DNA of 64,000 nucleotides from JANRLJ01 sp033762735 (GTDB lineage: Bacteria; Chloroflexota; Anaerolineae; Aggregatilineales; Phototrophicaceae). Below, one piece after another: positions 56,653 through 63,864 of the stretch. Numbering within the stretch: the stretch's first letter is position 1; each line of letters begins with the position of its first letter. Below the pieces are notes generated by a model that worked only from the letters and a program-made list of their open reading frames with translations, did not search any database and was not told where the DNA came from. The DNA lies in assembly GCA_033762735.1 (NCBI GenBank), contig JANRLJ010000007.1, positions 15,876-79,875 of the forward strand. The letters are read 5' to 3'. A program made the translations under genes and the position numbers.

Positions 56653-57138
56653 TCAGTTCCCGACGTAATCGCGGTGAGCTTTTTCCACGATTTCCAGCAA
56701 ATCCTTGCTGTCATAGCTCAGGCCGTAGAGTTCATGCCACAGCGCCGCGACCGCAATCCCCAGTGCATGTTCATAGCGCGGCCCCACCGTCTCATCCCCC
56801 ACGATCACAATTGCTGCCCCTTTTTCAGGATTGGCAATTTCCAGGTCAGAGCCGCGCAGATGGACGATAACCCCTGCCGGGTAGCGTGCCCAGCGGGGCA
56901 GCGGTCGCCGCAGCACGGTTTGCCTGCGCTGGGCACTGCGCCCGTTAAAGCAGGTTTTGCCGTTCAGATCCGGCACATGCAGCATAAACTCGCGGGAGGT
57001 ATTCGTCAGTGCAGCCACCCACAGTTCACGACCCGGAACAGGAATCAGATGTTCCGGCGCAGCAGAGGGAAAAACCTGTTGAAACGCCGCCAGCAAGCGC
57101 ACAGGGGGGTCTTGCACAGTCGTTGGAAGATCAAACAT
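56653..57138 (-). CDS. Galactokinase-like half protein lacking catalytic motifs
   Basis: Protein of 161 aa. Its layout follows the N-terminal half of galactokinases: VRLLAAFQQVFPSAAPEHLIPVPGRELWV in the place of the APGRVNLIGEHTDY region, RWARYPAGVIVHLRG, and GDETVGP...HALGIAVAALWHELYGL...EIVEKAHRDYVG in the place of GxxGLSSSAALE to AExxxVG. The GEHTDY and GLSSSA motifs themselves are lost and the protein ends where the second half should begin. It is therefore either a degenerate remnant or a repurposed small GHMP-fold protein. The match was made by eye. Codon use looks normal. It converges on the SDR gene. Confidence 0.55.
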   Translation of the reverse strand: MFDLPTTVQDPPVRLLAAFQQVFPSAAPEHLIPVPGRELWVAALTNTSREFMLHVPDLNGKTCFNGRSAQRRQTVLRRPLPRWARYPAGVIVHLRGSDLEIANPEKGAAIVIVGDETVGPRYEHALGIAVAALWHELYGLSYDSKDLLEIVEKAHRDYVGN

Positions 57139-57282
57139 CATGCTTTTCCGGTGAGTGTCTCAGAGTTTCAAAACGAACCAAAAAACAAGTGTACCACAGC
57201 TTGGGTGTATGCGCGGAGGTGCGCCAATAACAACCAGGGCAAACGCATCAAATTTCACAAATGGGCTAAGAAAGTTGAATAC

Positions 57283-57350
57283 AAACCACGAAGGCGCAAA
57301 GAACACAAAGAGTTTTTCCTCGTCTTCGTGTCCTTCGTGCCTTTGTGGTT
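57283..57350. repeat. 68-bp foldback element (AACCACGAAGG... / ...CCTTTGTGGTT)
   Basis: Two 28-bp arms, AACCACGAAGGCGCAAAG... and its inverted partner ending GCCTTTGTGGTT, match at 23 positions and enclose an 11-nt loop. It is MITE-like in shape. One arm resembles the fragment at 37111-37146. It lies in the 412-bp gap between the galactokinase-like gene and the SH3 gene. Confidence 0.7.
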
Positions 57351-57458
57351 CAAAAAGTTGTTTAGAGTGTCGTTGAGTTTTGCTGCAATTGCCCTTCGGG
57401 AAGCGCCGAGCAGTCTGGGATGTGGTCGTGCCTTTATTCAGCAATGATGAAACGGTAA

Positions 57459-57467
57459 TGCTATAAT
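57459..57467 (+). promoter_or_regulatory. Extended -10 promoter of the SH3-domain gene
   Basis: TG-C-TATAAT, about 84 bp before the ATG at 57551; no good -35. Confidence 0.5.
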
Positions 57468-57550
57468 GGCGCACATGTTTCCCTTCAGGATTGTGATGGT
57501 AAGGGAAGATAATTTTGACTCGAAAAGTGTTGTTTCAGGAACGGAGCTTC

Positions 57551-58945
57551 ATGAACCCAGACCGACATTACACCCCGCTGGCAATCCTGATCGCCAGCGC
57601 CTTGCTGCTGGTGGGGACGATTCTCCTGCTGCCAAATCCGCAAACGCCGTCTGTGCAGGCGCAGGACGCTGCGCCGATGTCCAGCCCATCCAACCCCGTT
57701 GAAGTCTTCTACGCCGATGCCAGCCATGTGTGCATAGGCCAACCGCTCGGCTATTTCTGCAACGGAGGTGGCGCACCAACCGCCGAACCTGTCGGGCCGA
57801 TCAGCGGTTCGCTTTCTGTATTGGGTGCGCTGGTGGAAGTGGGTGTGGTGGATGCACTGCAAACGACCCCCTTCCTCGGCGACTGCACCAGCGCCGGGCT
57901 GTTCTGGATGCGCGTAGCTGAAACCAGTACCAGTGCGATTCTGGTCGGTGATGTTTCAATCCGCGATGCCAGTCTGCCTGGTTTCCCGGCGTGGCAGTCC
58001 ATCCAGTTGCAAACAGGTGAAGCGGAACCGCCGTGCAGCGTTGCGCCGCGCAGCAGCCTGATCGTGCAGAATGCACAGCGGGGGCAGCCGGTTCAGATCG
58101 TGATTAATGGCGCGTCTCTGGAACTGCTGGGCACCGCAGTGGTACAGACGCACGGCAGCGAGACGGTCTTTATCACGCTGGAAGGGCAGGCGCGGGTGGT
58201 CACGCTGGGACAGCCACAGCCGATGATCGCAGGACAGATGGTGCGTGTGCCGTATAATCCCGGCGATTTTTCCCGCCCCAACAACGCGCCCGGTCTCGCC
58301 ACGCCCTATGAACAGTTGATGATGCGCAATTTCCCGATCCCGCTGCTCGACCGCGCGATTATCGTCCCGCAGCCGGGTTATGTCGCCAGTCAGGGACAGG
58401 TCAATCTGCGTTCCGCTCCTTCGACCGACGCAGGCGTGATGTCTGAAGTGCCGGGTGGTCAGGTGATGACGATTCTGGGGCGCAACGCGGGCGGGGACTG
58501 GTATCATGTGCGGCTGCAAACCGGGCAGAGCGGCTGGATTCTAAGCGAACTGTTACAGCATCAGCATGGCGAAATCGCCGCGATTTACGATGCCACGCCG
58601 CTCCCGCCGCAGCGCTACGGCACAGTGGGGACGACCGCGCGGGTGCTTGCGCCGGAAGGAGTCACACTGCGAGACGCGCCCGATATTACCTTTACGGCCA
58701 TTGGCAGTCTGGCGACCGGGGCAGAAGTTTTGCTGATGGCACGCAGCCCATATAGCCCCTGGGTGAAGATCGAAGGGGGCGGGATGGTCGGCTGGGTCGC
58801 GCTGATCGCGCTGGAGACGCAGGCCATCATCGAGTCGCTCCCGGTGGATTACGATGTTCCGCCGCCGCCCGAACCGACTCGCGTGCCGGGAAGCTGGGGC
58901 AACGCCTTCCCCGATCCGCGCTGCTATCCCAACTGTGGGCCGTGA
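57551..58945 (+). CDS. Secreted or membrane-anchored protein with FecR-like and SH3-like domains
   Basis: Protein of 464 aa. A hydrophobic segment at about residues 9-28 (PLAILIASALLLVGTILLLP) is a signal anchor or uncleaved signal. Residues 150-250 show a FecR-like strand pattern with LQTGEAEPPCSV, LIVQNAQRGQPVQIVING and VFITLEGQARVVTLGQPQPMI. Two SH3-like modules follow: GQVNLRSAPSTDAGVMSEVP with WYHVRLQTGQSGWILSELL, and GVTLRDAPDITFTAIGSLA with PWVKIEGGGMVGWVAL. The tail is Pro-rich with two Cys. GGAG lies four nt before ATG 57551. It is one of three SH3-bearing exported proteins in the window. Confidence 0.8.
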   Translation: MNPDRHYTPLAILIASALLLVGTILLLPNPQTPSVQAQDAAPMSSPSNPVEVFYADASHVCIGQPLGYFCNGGGAPTAEPVGPISGSLSVLGALVEVGVVDALQTTPFLGDCTSAGLFWMRVAETSTSAILVGDVSIRDASLPGFPAWQSIQLQTGEAEPPCSVAPRSSLIVQNAQRGQPVQIVINGASLELLGTAVVQTHGSETVFITLEGQARVVTLGQPQPMIAGQMVRVPYNPGDFSRPNNAPGLATPYEQLMMRNFPIPLLDRAIIVPQPGYVASQGQVNLRSAPSTDAGVMSEVPGGQVMTILGRNAGGDWYHVRLQTGQSGWILSELLQHQHGEIAAIYDATPLPPQRYGTVGTTARVLAPEGVTLRDAPDITFTAIGSLATGAEVLLMARSPYSPWVKIEGGGMVGWVALIALETQAIIESLPVDYDVPPPPEPTRVPGSWGNAFPDPRCYPNCGP

Positions 58946-58996
58946 GAAGGGCTATTCTCATTTCGCCTAGTGGAGAAACGCAAACAAATCCGCCGG

Positions 58997-59030
58997 GTGT
59001 AAGGGCGAGGCATGCCTCGCCCCTACGGGA
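58997..59030. repeat. Palindromic intergenic element, family A copy 9
   Basis: GGGCGAGGCATGCCTCGCCC core (perfect 20-bp palindrome) followed by CTACGGGA. Almost identical to copy 5. It lies between the convergent SH3-domain and response-regulator genes. Confidence 0.78.
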
Positions 59031-59059
59031 TCATCAGGCGTTTTTGAAATGTTTGTCCA

Positions 59060-59422
59060 TTAGACTTTGTTCAGCACATCGCGCAACTGCTGCGGGCTGA
59101 CAGGCTTGACGAGCATCTGATCGTGCGGCGCGAGGTCGTTTTTCATGGCATCGACCAGCAGCATGTTGGCGGTGGCGATAATCACCGGGACGCCCGTCAG
59201 GCGGGTGTCGCTGCGAATCTGTTTATAAATGTAGTGGCCGGATACATGCGGCAGATTCATATCCAGAATAATCAACTGCGGCACAGCACCGCTCAGCCGT
59301 GTGAGCGCACTTCGACCGTCGTAAATGGCTTCTGATTCATACCCCACCATCTGCAACACCTGGGCGTAAATGTCGCTGATTTCGGGACTGTCTTCGATAA
59401 TGAGCGCCAACCCTTTGCCCAT
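59060..59422 (-). CDS. Single-domain response regulator (CheY-like)
   Basis: Protein of 120 aa with a receiver domain only. Acidic pocket LIIEDSPEISD, phospho-acceptor D54 in LIILDMNLPHVSG, the switch position in IIATAN and K106 in MLVKPVSP are all present. No output domain follows. The ATG at 59422 has GGAG six nt upstream; the GTG at 59434 has no such site. No kinase gene is adjacent; the hybrid kinase at 50-52 kb or the orphan DHp protein at 28 kb could be partners, but this is a guess. Confidence 0.88.
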   Translation of the reverse strand: MGKGLALIIEDSPEISDIYAQVLQMVGYESEAIYDGRSALTRLSGAVPQLIILDMNLPHVSGHYIYKQIRSDTRLTGVPVIIATANMLLVDAMKNDLAPHDQMLVKPVSPQQLRDVLNKV

Positions 59423-59580
59423 GCCCTGCTCCACAACTGTTCGTTCAACATCTCTCGATTATAACCCACATCTGAAGACAGACTGCGGACTGTACACTGG
59501 TTGACTCATTTTTAAAACTGTGTGAAAATTGTCGCATGTGAAATTTTGAACAAGTTGAATGGCTGGAGGTGGGGTGCGCC

Positions 59581-60057
59581 ATGTCTGACCGTTGGGAATC
59601 TGCGATTGACCGAGCCATCCGGGAAGCGATGGAAAAGAAGGAATTCGAGAATTTATCCGGCTACGGCAAGCCGCTTAACCTCAACGACGACTCCAATGTG
59701 CCCGAAGACAAGCGCATGGCCTTCAAAATTCTCTCCGACAATGAGATGGCACCGCAGTGGATTATGGCCGGGAAGGATTTAGCCGCCGCCGAGGCTGAAC
59801 TGCTGCGGCGGATTGAACGCACGGTGAAAAATCAGCAGAAGGCCGAAGCCGACGCAGAGCGAGTCGCGCCGCATCTGGTGGAAACCTATCGCCACAACGC
59901 CCGCGCCCTGTGGAAGAAGACCCAGGCCGCACTGGAAAAAGCGGTGGAGGACTACAATCGGCGTGTGACCAGCTATAACCTGCAAGTACCGCCGGGTGTG
60001 GAACATCGCAAGGTAATGCGGCTGGAACGTGAACTTCAGCGGTGGATGCACCCCTGA
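59581..60057 (+). CDS. DUF1992 (DnaJC28-like) protein
   Basis: Protein of 158 aa. It has the DUF1992 signature: SAIDRAIREAMEKKEFENLSGYGKPLNL and ILSDNEMAPQWIMAGKDLAAAEAEL. Long helices follow (LRRIERTVKNQQKAEADAERV). The family is the conserved domain of DnaJ homologue C28; there is no J domain here, which is normal for bacterial members. Function is unsettled. GGAGGT lies ten nt before ATG 59581. Confidence 0.88.
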   Translation: MSDRWESAIDRAIREAMEKKEFENLSGYGKPLNLNDDSNVPEDKRMAFKILSDNEMAPQWIMAGKDLAAAEAELLRRIERTVKNQQKAEADAERVAPHLVETYRHNARALWKKTQAALEKAVEDYNRRVTSYNLQVPPGVEHRKVMRLERELQRWMHP

Positions 60058-60080
60058 TCTATTCAGGAATCACCACAAAC

Positions 60081-60111
60081 AAAACAGGGGCACGACAACC
60101 GTGTCCCTGTT
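60081..60111 (-). terminator. Terminator of tatA
   Basis: Minus-strand stem ACAGGG-A-CACG / CGTG-C-CCCTGT with a 5-nt loop, followed by TTTTG. It lies 25 bp after the tatA stop and may also serve the convergent DUF1992 gene. Confidence 0.7.
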
Positions 60112-60135
60112 CGGAATGATCTGTGTTTGAATGAG

Positions 60136-60312
60136 CTAGACCGTCTTGGTCTTGTCTTCTTCGTTCTGCTGCTGGCTTTCCTGCAAGCCCTTGCGGAAGT
60201 TTGCGATGGCAGAGCCGAGTTCCCCGCCGATGCGCGAGACGCGCCCCACGCCAAACAGCACGACGACGATCATCAAAATCAGAAACAGTTCGGTCGGTCC
60301 CAATCTGAGCAT
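60136..60312 (-). CDS. tatA: Sec-independent translocase subunit TatA/E
   Basis: Protein of 58 aa. It begins MLRLGPTELFLILMIVVVLF, one membrane helix, then GVGRVSRIGGELGSAIANF, the hinge and amphipathic helix typical of TatA, and a short charged tail (QQQNEEDKTKTV). TatA forms the pore of the twin-arginine export system with TatC, which is not in this window. GAGGA lies seven nt before ATG 60312. A terminator follows, so it is a single gene. The FGxGR form of the hinge is conserved. Confidence 0.9.
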   Translation of the reverse strand: MLRLGPTELFLILMIVVVLFGVGRVSRIGGELGSAIANFRKGLQESQQQNEEDKTKTV

Positions 60313-60497
60313 GTTCTTGTCCTCAACTTTCTTTCCTGTCCATTATAACACCGCAAACGCCCAAAATCCTCACATTCTGGAAAAAGATGAAGGTCTGTGA
60401 CGTTTGACCTATGATTTCCCTACGTTTTGTCGTGCGCTTCTGGATGTTTTGAAACCAGATTTGCTCTCAAAATTGCCCCGTTAGGCCATTCGGATAG

Positions 60498-60526
60498 TTG
60501 TACGCCTGTTCGCAAAATGATAGAAT
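60498..60526 (+). promoter_or_regulatory. Promoter of dnaX
   Basis: TTGTAC (60498-60503), 17 bp, TAGAAT (60521-60526) with TG one base before the -10. It predicts a leader of about 20 nt. Confidence 0.6.
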
Positions 60527-60553
60527 CAGCGCAAGTAAAGGAGTCCCGACCCC

Positions 60554-62140
60554 GTGCCAGAACAAGCGCTGTATCTCAAATGGCGACCTTCGGCTTTTGA
60601 CGAAGTGGTCGGCCAGGATCACATCGTCCGTACCCTGCGAAATTCCCTTAAAACCGGGCGCATCCGCCACGCTTACCTGTTCAGCGGGCCGCGCGGCACT
60701 GGAAAAACGACGACGGCGCGGCTGCTGGCGAAGGCCGTCAACTGTCTTGACCCTGACCCCGACCAGCGCCCCTGCAACCAGTGCGCCAACTGCATCGCCA
60801 TCAACGAGGGTCGCTTCCTCGACCTGATCGAAATCGACGCGGCCTCACATACGGGCGTGGATGACGTGCGCGACCTGCGCGACAAGATCGCCTTTACCCC
60901 CGGCGAAGGCAAATACAAGGTCTATATCATCGACGAAGTGCATCGCTTTTCCGGCGCGGCCTTCGATGCGCTGCTCAAGACGCTGGAAGAACCGCCCGGC
61001 CATGCCATTTTTGTGCTGGCGACCACCGAGATTGATAAAGTCCCATCCACCATCAAGAGCCGCAGCCTGCAATTCGAGTTCCGGCGTGTTTCGCTCCAGC
61101 AGGTGGCCGACCGCCTGCACGAAATCGCCGAGTCGGAAGGCTTGCAGGTGGAACGCGCCGCGCTGGAACTGATCGCACGGCAGGGCACAGGCAGTGTGCG
61201 CGACAGCATCAGCCTGCTTGACCAGATCGTGAGCGATCCGAACGAGCCGATCACGCTGGAAATGGCGCAGCGCGTCCTGGGGACAGGCAACGTGCGCGCG
61301 GTGCGGGAACTGGTGGAAGCGGTGGTCGAGGGCAGCATCCCGCGTGGGCTGCATATTATCAATGAGGCGATTGACTCTGGCAGTGACCCGCGCCAGTTTG
61401 GGCAGCAGATTGTGGAGCATTTGCGGGCAGTGCTGCTGGCGCAGTCGGCCAGCGCTGATCTGGTGGAAGCGTCTGCCGAAGATCGAGCGATGTTCGACCG
61501 ACAGGCGGCGGTGATTGGTCGGTCAGCGCTGCTGCGGGCGGTGCGCACATTTAATGAAGCCGTCAACGAGTTCAAGGGTGGCTGGCAGCCCCAGCTTTCG
61601 CTGGAACTGGCGCTGATTGAAAGCATACGCGGCGCACAGCAAGAACCCGACGTGATCGAAGCCGATGCGTTCAGCCGTGCGTCGGCACAGCCACAGAAAG
61701 CGCCGAATCAGCCGCCGTCCGTGCCTGATTTCCCCGAAGCCGAAATCACCCCACCCGGCGCACCCCCGGTGGTTGCCATGAGTGCGGTGCGAGATCGGTG
61801 GGTGGAGATGCTCAAGGTGCTGAATCGCTACAGCAGCACCGGCCCGGCGGTTGTGCAGCATTTCCGTCCGCTGCGAATCGATGGCAACCTCGTTTACATC
61901 GCCACCGACAAGAACCTGTACTACGACCGTCTCAATGATCCCAAAAAACTGAACGTGCTGGAACGTGCCATGAGCGAGGTACATAAGATCCGGCTGCGGG
62001 TGCAGCTTGCGCTGGTGGATGACCTCGACCGGGCGACCACAGGCGATGCCACAGCATCAACTGCTGACCTGGATGACCCGCTGCTCTCGGAAGGGCTTGA
62101 CCTGGGCGGCGTGATTAAGTCCGAAGATGGGCTGTCGTGA
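60554..62140 (+). CDS. dnaX: DNA polymerase III subunit gamma/tau
   Basis: Protein of 528 aa, clamp-loader ATPase of the replisome. It begins with the family start YLKWRPSAFDEVVGQDHIVR. Walker A is GPRGTGKTTTARLLAKAVNC, a zinc module CNQCANC follows, Walker B is VYIIDEVHRFSGAAFDALLK, and the SRC-like segment reads FELRRVS in the variant FEFRRVSLQQVADRL. Domain III and a Pro-rich linker follow; the C-terminal domain is tau-like. The GTG start is preceded by AAAGGAG at ten nt. It starts the common dnaX-ybaB-recR cluster. Confidence 0.94.
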   Translation: MPEQALYLKWRPSAFDEVVGQDHIVRTLRNSLKTGRIRHAYLFSGPRGTGKTTTARLLAKAVNCLDPDPDQRPCNQCANCIAINEGRFLDLIEIDAASHTGVDDVRDLRDKIAFTPGEGKYKVYIIDEVHRFSGAAFDALLKTLEEPPGHAIFVLATTEIDKVPSTIKSRSLQFEFRRVSLQQVADRLHEIAESEGLQVERAALELIARQGTGSVRDSISLLDQIVSDPNEPITLEMAQRVLGTGNVRAVRELVEAVVEGSIPRGLHIINEAIDSGSDPRQFGQQIVEHLRAVLLAQSASADLVEASAEDRAMFDRQAAVIGRSALLRAVRTFNEAVNEFKGGWQPQLSLELALIESIRGAQQEPDVIEADAFSRASAQPQKAPNQPPSVPDFPEAEITPPGAPPVVAMSAVRDRWVEMLKVLNRYSSTGPAVVQHFRPLRIDGNLVYIATDKNLYYDRLNDPKKLNVLERAMSEVHKIRLRVQLALVDDLDRATTGDATASTADLDDPLLSEGLDLGGVIKSEDGLS

Positions 62141-62172
62141 GCGCTGCTTCCGTTCTGAACATGGGAGCGTTC

Positions 62173-62181
62173 TGCTATAAT
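62173..62181 (+). promoter_or_regulatory. Extended -10 promoter of ybaB-recR
   Basis: TG-C-TATAAT about 35 bp before the ybaB start. It suggests ybaB and recR can be transcribed apart from dnaX. Confidence 0.5.
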
Positions 62182-62215
62182 TCCTTGAGAAGGCTTTAGG
62201 AAAGGATCAGTGGAT

Positions 62216-62593
62216 ATGTCGAAGAAAAGAGGCGGTTTCCCCGGCGGTGGCGGTATGCCGGGTGGCAACGCAGGGATGTTGAAGCAGCTTCAGAAGATGC
62301 AGCAGGATATGCAGGAAGCCCAGGAAGCGCTGGCGAATGAAACGGTCGAAGTGTCGGTCGGCGGTGGCGCGGTCACGATTGTGATTACGGGGCATCAGCG
62401 TGTGCAGTCCATCACGCTGAATCAGGCGATGATCGACACCAGCGACGACGAATGGCTGAACGACTTGCAGGATATGCTCGTCGTCGCGGTGAACCAGGCG
62501 ATTGAGCAGAGCCAGACGATGGCGGCGCAGCGCATGGAATCGATCACGGGCGGCCTGGGCGATCTGCCGGGTCTGGGCGGCCTGTTAGGATAA
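62216..62593 (+). CDS. ybaB: YbaB/EbfC nucleoid-associated protein
   Basis: Protein of 125 aa. A Gly/Met-rich N-terminus is followed by the YbaB helix (LKQLQKMQQDMQEAQEALANETVEV) and the sheet region (VSVGGGAVTIVITGHQRVQSITL), then DDEWLNDLQDMLVVAVNQAI. YbaB binds DNA as a dimer and is nearly always beside dnaX and recR, as here. ATG 62216 has AAAGGA nine nt upstream; a GTG at 62210 is too close to that site. A Gly/Leu-rich tail (GDLPGLGGLLG) is typical. Confidence 0.92.
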   Translation: MSKKRGGFPGGGGMPGGNAGMLKQLQKMQQDMQEAQEALANETVEVSVGGGAVTIVITGHQRVQSITLNQAMIDTSDDEWLNDLQDMLVVAVNQAIEQSQTMAAQRMESITGGLGDLPGLGGLLG

Positions 62594-62601
62594 ATGAAGC
62601 G

Positions 62602-62634
62602 ATGAGCAGCAGGTGATAAAGGCTTGCTGCTCAT
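62602..62634 (+). other. Hairpin between ybaB and recR
   Basis: Perfect 10-bp stem ATGAGCAGCA / TGCTGCTCAT with a 13-nt loop and no T-run. It lies 9 bp after ybaB and 20 bp before recR, so it may affect mRNA stability or recR translation rather than terminate. Confidence 0.5.
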
Positions 62635-62654
62635 GTTGGTCAAAAAGTGAGATT

Positions 62655-63257
62655 ATGAGCGCTGCCATTCCAGAACCCGTAAGTAAACTGATCGAAGCGT
62701 TTTCGCGCCTGCCCGGTGTGGGGCCGAAGACGGCTTCGCGCCTGACCTATTTTTTGCTGCGTGCGCCGGACGAACTCTCGCTGGGGCTGGCGGATGCGCT
62801 GCGTGAGATGAAGGACAAGACCAAGTTCTGTTCAGTGTGTCATAACATCACAGTGGAAGACCCCTGTCCGATTTGCGCTGATTCCAGGCGCGAAAGCAGC
62901 ATGATCGCCGTCGTCGAGGAACCGCTCGATGTGCTGGCGATTGAGCGCACCGGCAGCTATCGCGGCAAGTATCATGTGCTGCACGGCGTGATCTCGCCTG
63001 TAAACGGTGTGGGGCCGGATGATCTGAAGATCAAGGAGTTGATTAAGCGCGTCGACTCCGGTGCAATTCTGGAGATTATTATCGCCACCAATCCAGGGCT
63101 GGAAGGGGACGCGACGGCGATGTATATCCAGCGTGAACTGGCGGGCAAGGGCGTGACGATCACGCGGCTGGCACGAGGGCTGCCCGTCGGCGGTGATATT
63201 GAGTACGTGGACGCGGTCACGCTGACGCGGGCGCTGCAAGGGAGAAGTGCGCTCTAA
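62655..63257 (+). CDS. recR: Recombination protein RecR
   Basis: Protein of 200 aa for RecF-pathway recombinational repair. Helix-hairpin-helix AFSRLPGVGPKTASRLTYFL, four-Cys zinc finger (CSVCHNITVEDPCPIC) and Toprim domain (MIAVVEEPLDVLAIERTG, LKIKELIKRV, EIIIATNPGLEGDATAMYI) are all present and in the normal order. Length is exactly usual. The ATG at 62655 lacks a good Shine-Dalgarno sequence, so coupling to ybaB is possible. The rRNA operon begins right after it. Confidence 0.94.
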   Translation: MSAAIPEPVSKLIEAFSRLPGVGPKTASRLTYFLLRAPDELSLGLADALREMKDKTKFCSVCHNITVEDPCPICADSRRESSMIAVVEEPLDVLAIERTGSYRGKYHVLHGVISPVNGVGPDDLKIKELIKRVDSGAILEIIIATNPGLEGDATAMYIQRELAGKGVTITRLARGLPVGGDIEYVDAVTLTRALQGRSAL

Positions 63258-63284
63258 TCCGTTTACGTTTTGGGGAATTTACCC

Positions 63285-63313
63285 TTGACGATATATCGGC
63301 CTAGGACTAAAAT
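63285..63313 (+). promoter_or_regulatory. rRNA operon promoter P1
   Basis: TTGACG (63285-63290), 17 bp, TAAAAT (63308-63313), a near-consensus promoter 28 bp after recR. Confidence 0.65.
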
Positions 63314-63671
63314 GCCGTCATGTTCCACAACCTCCAGTTAACAACTCAAAACCACAGACGGCGCGAAGACAAGTTCGAGCGTCGATAGGGAAGGAGCGGT
63401 AGCGCGGCGAACGCGAGACCCTCTCTGGAACTATCGGACGGGGCGAAGGCGATGAACCGCGCACAGCAGCGACCACACGCAGACCAAGCGATGGGCGGTA
63501 GGGTTCGGCTCCATGAGGAGACCTGTTTTTAACAGGGAAAGGACTCCACCGTAAACAACTGACTGTGAAGGCTGAAAAGCCTCGGCCATAAGCGCGTCCG
63601 TCGGTGGAAGACCGAAAGCTCAGTTGCAGAACTGAGCGCCGAATTCTTACGGGAATTTGATGAAAAAGGTC

Positions 63672-63701
63672 TTGACCGGTTAGGGGTGGGTTTGATATAC
63701 T
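63672..63701 (+). promoter_or_regulatory. rRNA operon promoter P2
   Basis: TTGACC (63672-63677), 18 bp, TATACT (63696-63701), with TTTGA before the -10. It lies about 165 bp before the mature 16S end. Confidence 0.65.
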
Positions 63702-63785
63702 CATTTCTACCCCATAAAACAAGTTGAAGACACGAGTTTGTGGGCAAGTGGCTGAAAAGCCGCGAGAGCAACCGCAAGTTGCGAC

Positions 63786-63799
63786 TGCACCTTAACAAC
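63786..63799 (+). promoter_or_regulatory. boxA-like antitermination site
   Basis: TGCACCTTAACAAC resembles the boxA consensus TGCTCTTTAACA and lies downstream of both rRNA promoters, where Nus-factor antitermination sites occur. Confidence 0.5.
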
Positions 63800-63864
63800 A
63801 CAACAGTGAAGACAGAACAAGCCAAGCAAACCCCTTAGGTCGCTGAGAAGTGACCGACAAAAAC

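Larger units (their letters stand above)
63320..63864 (+). other. Long leader of the rRNA operon
   Basis: About 545 nt between P1 and the 16S gene with no supported open reading frame. It holds several possible stems, such as GCTCAGTT / AACTGAGC near 63618 and TCGGT / ACCGA near 63600, promoter P2 and a boxA-like site. It should contain the upstream half of the 16S processing stalk. The part before P2 could also be a separate small RNA. Confidence 0.55.

Noticed and set aside
3206..59030. CRISPR array from the spaced palindromes
   Set aside because: The palindromes are scattered kilobases apart and lack regular spacers and cas genes.
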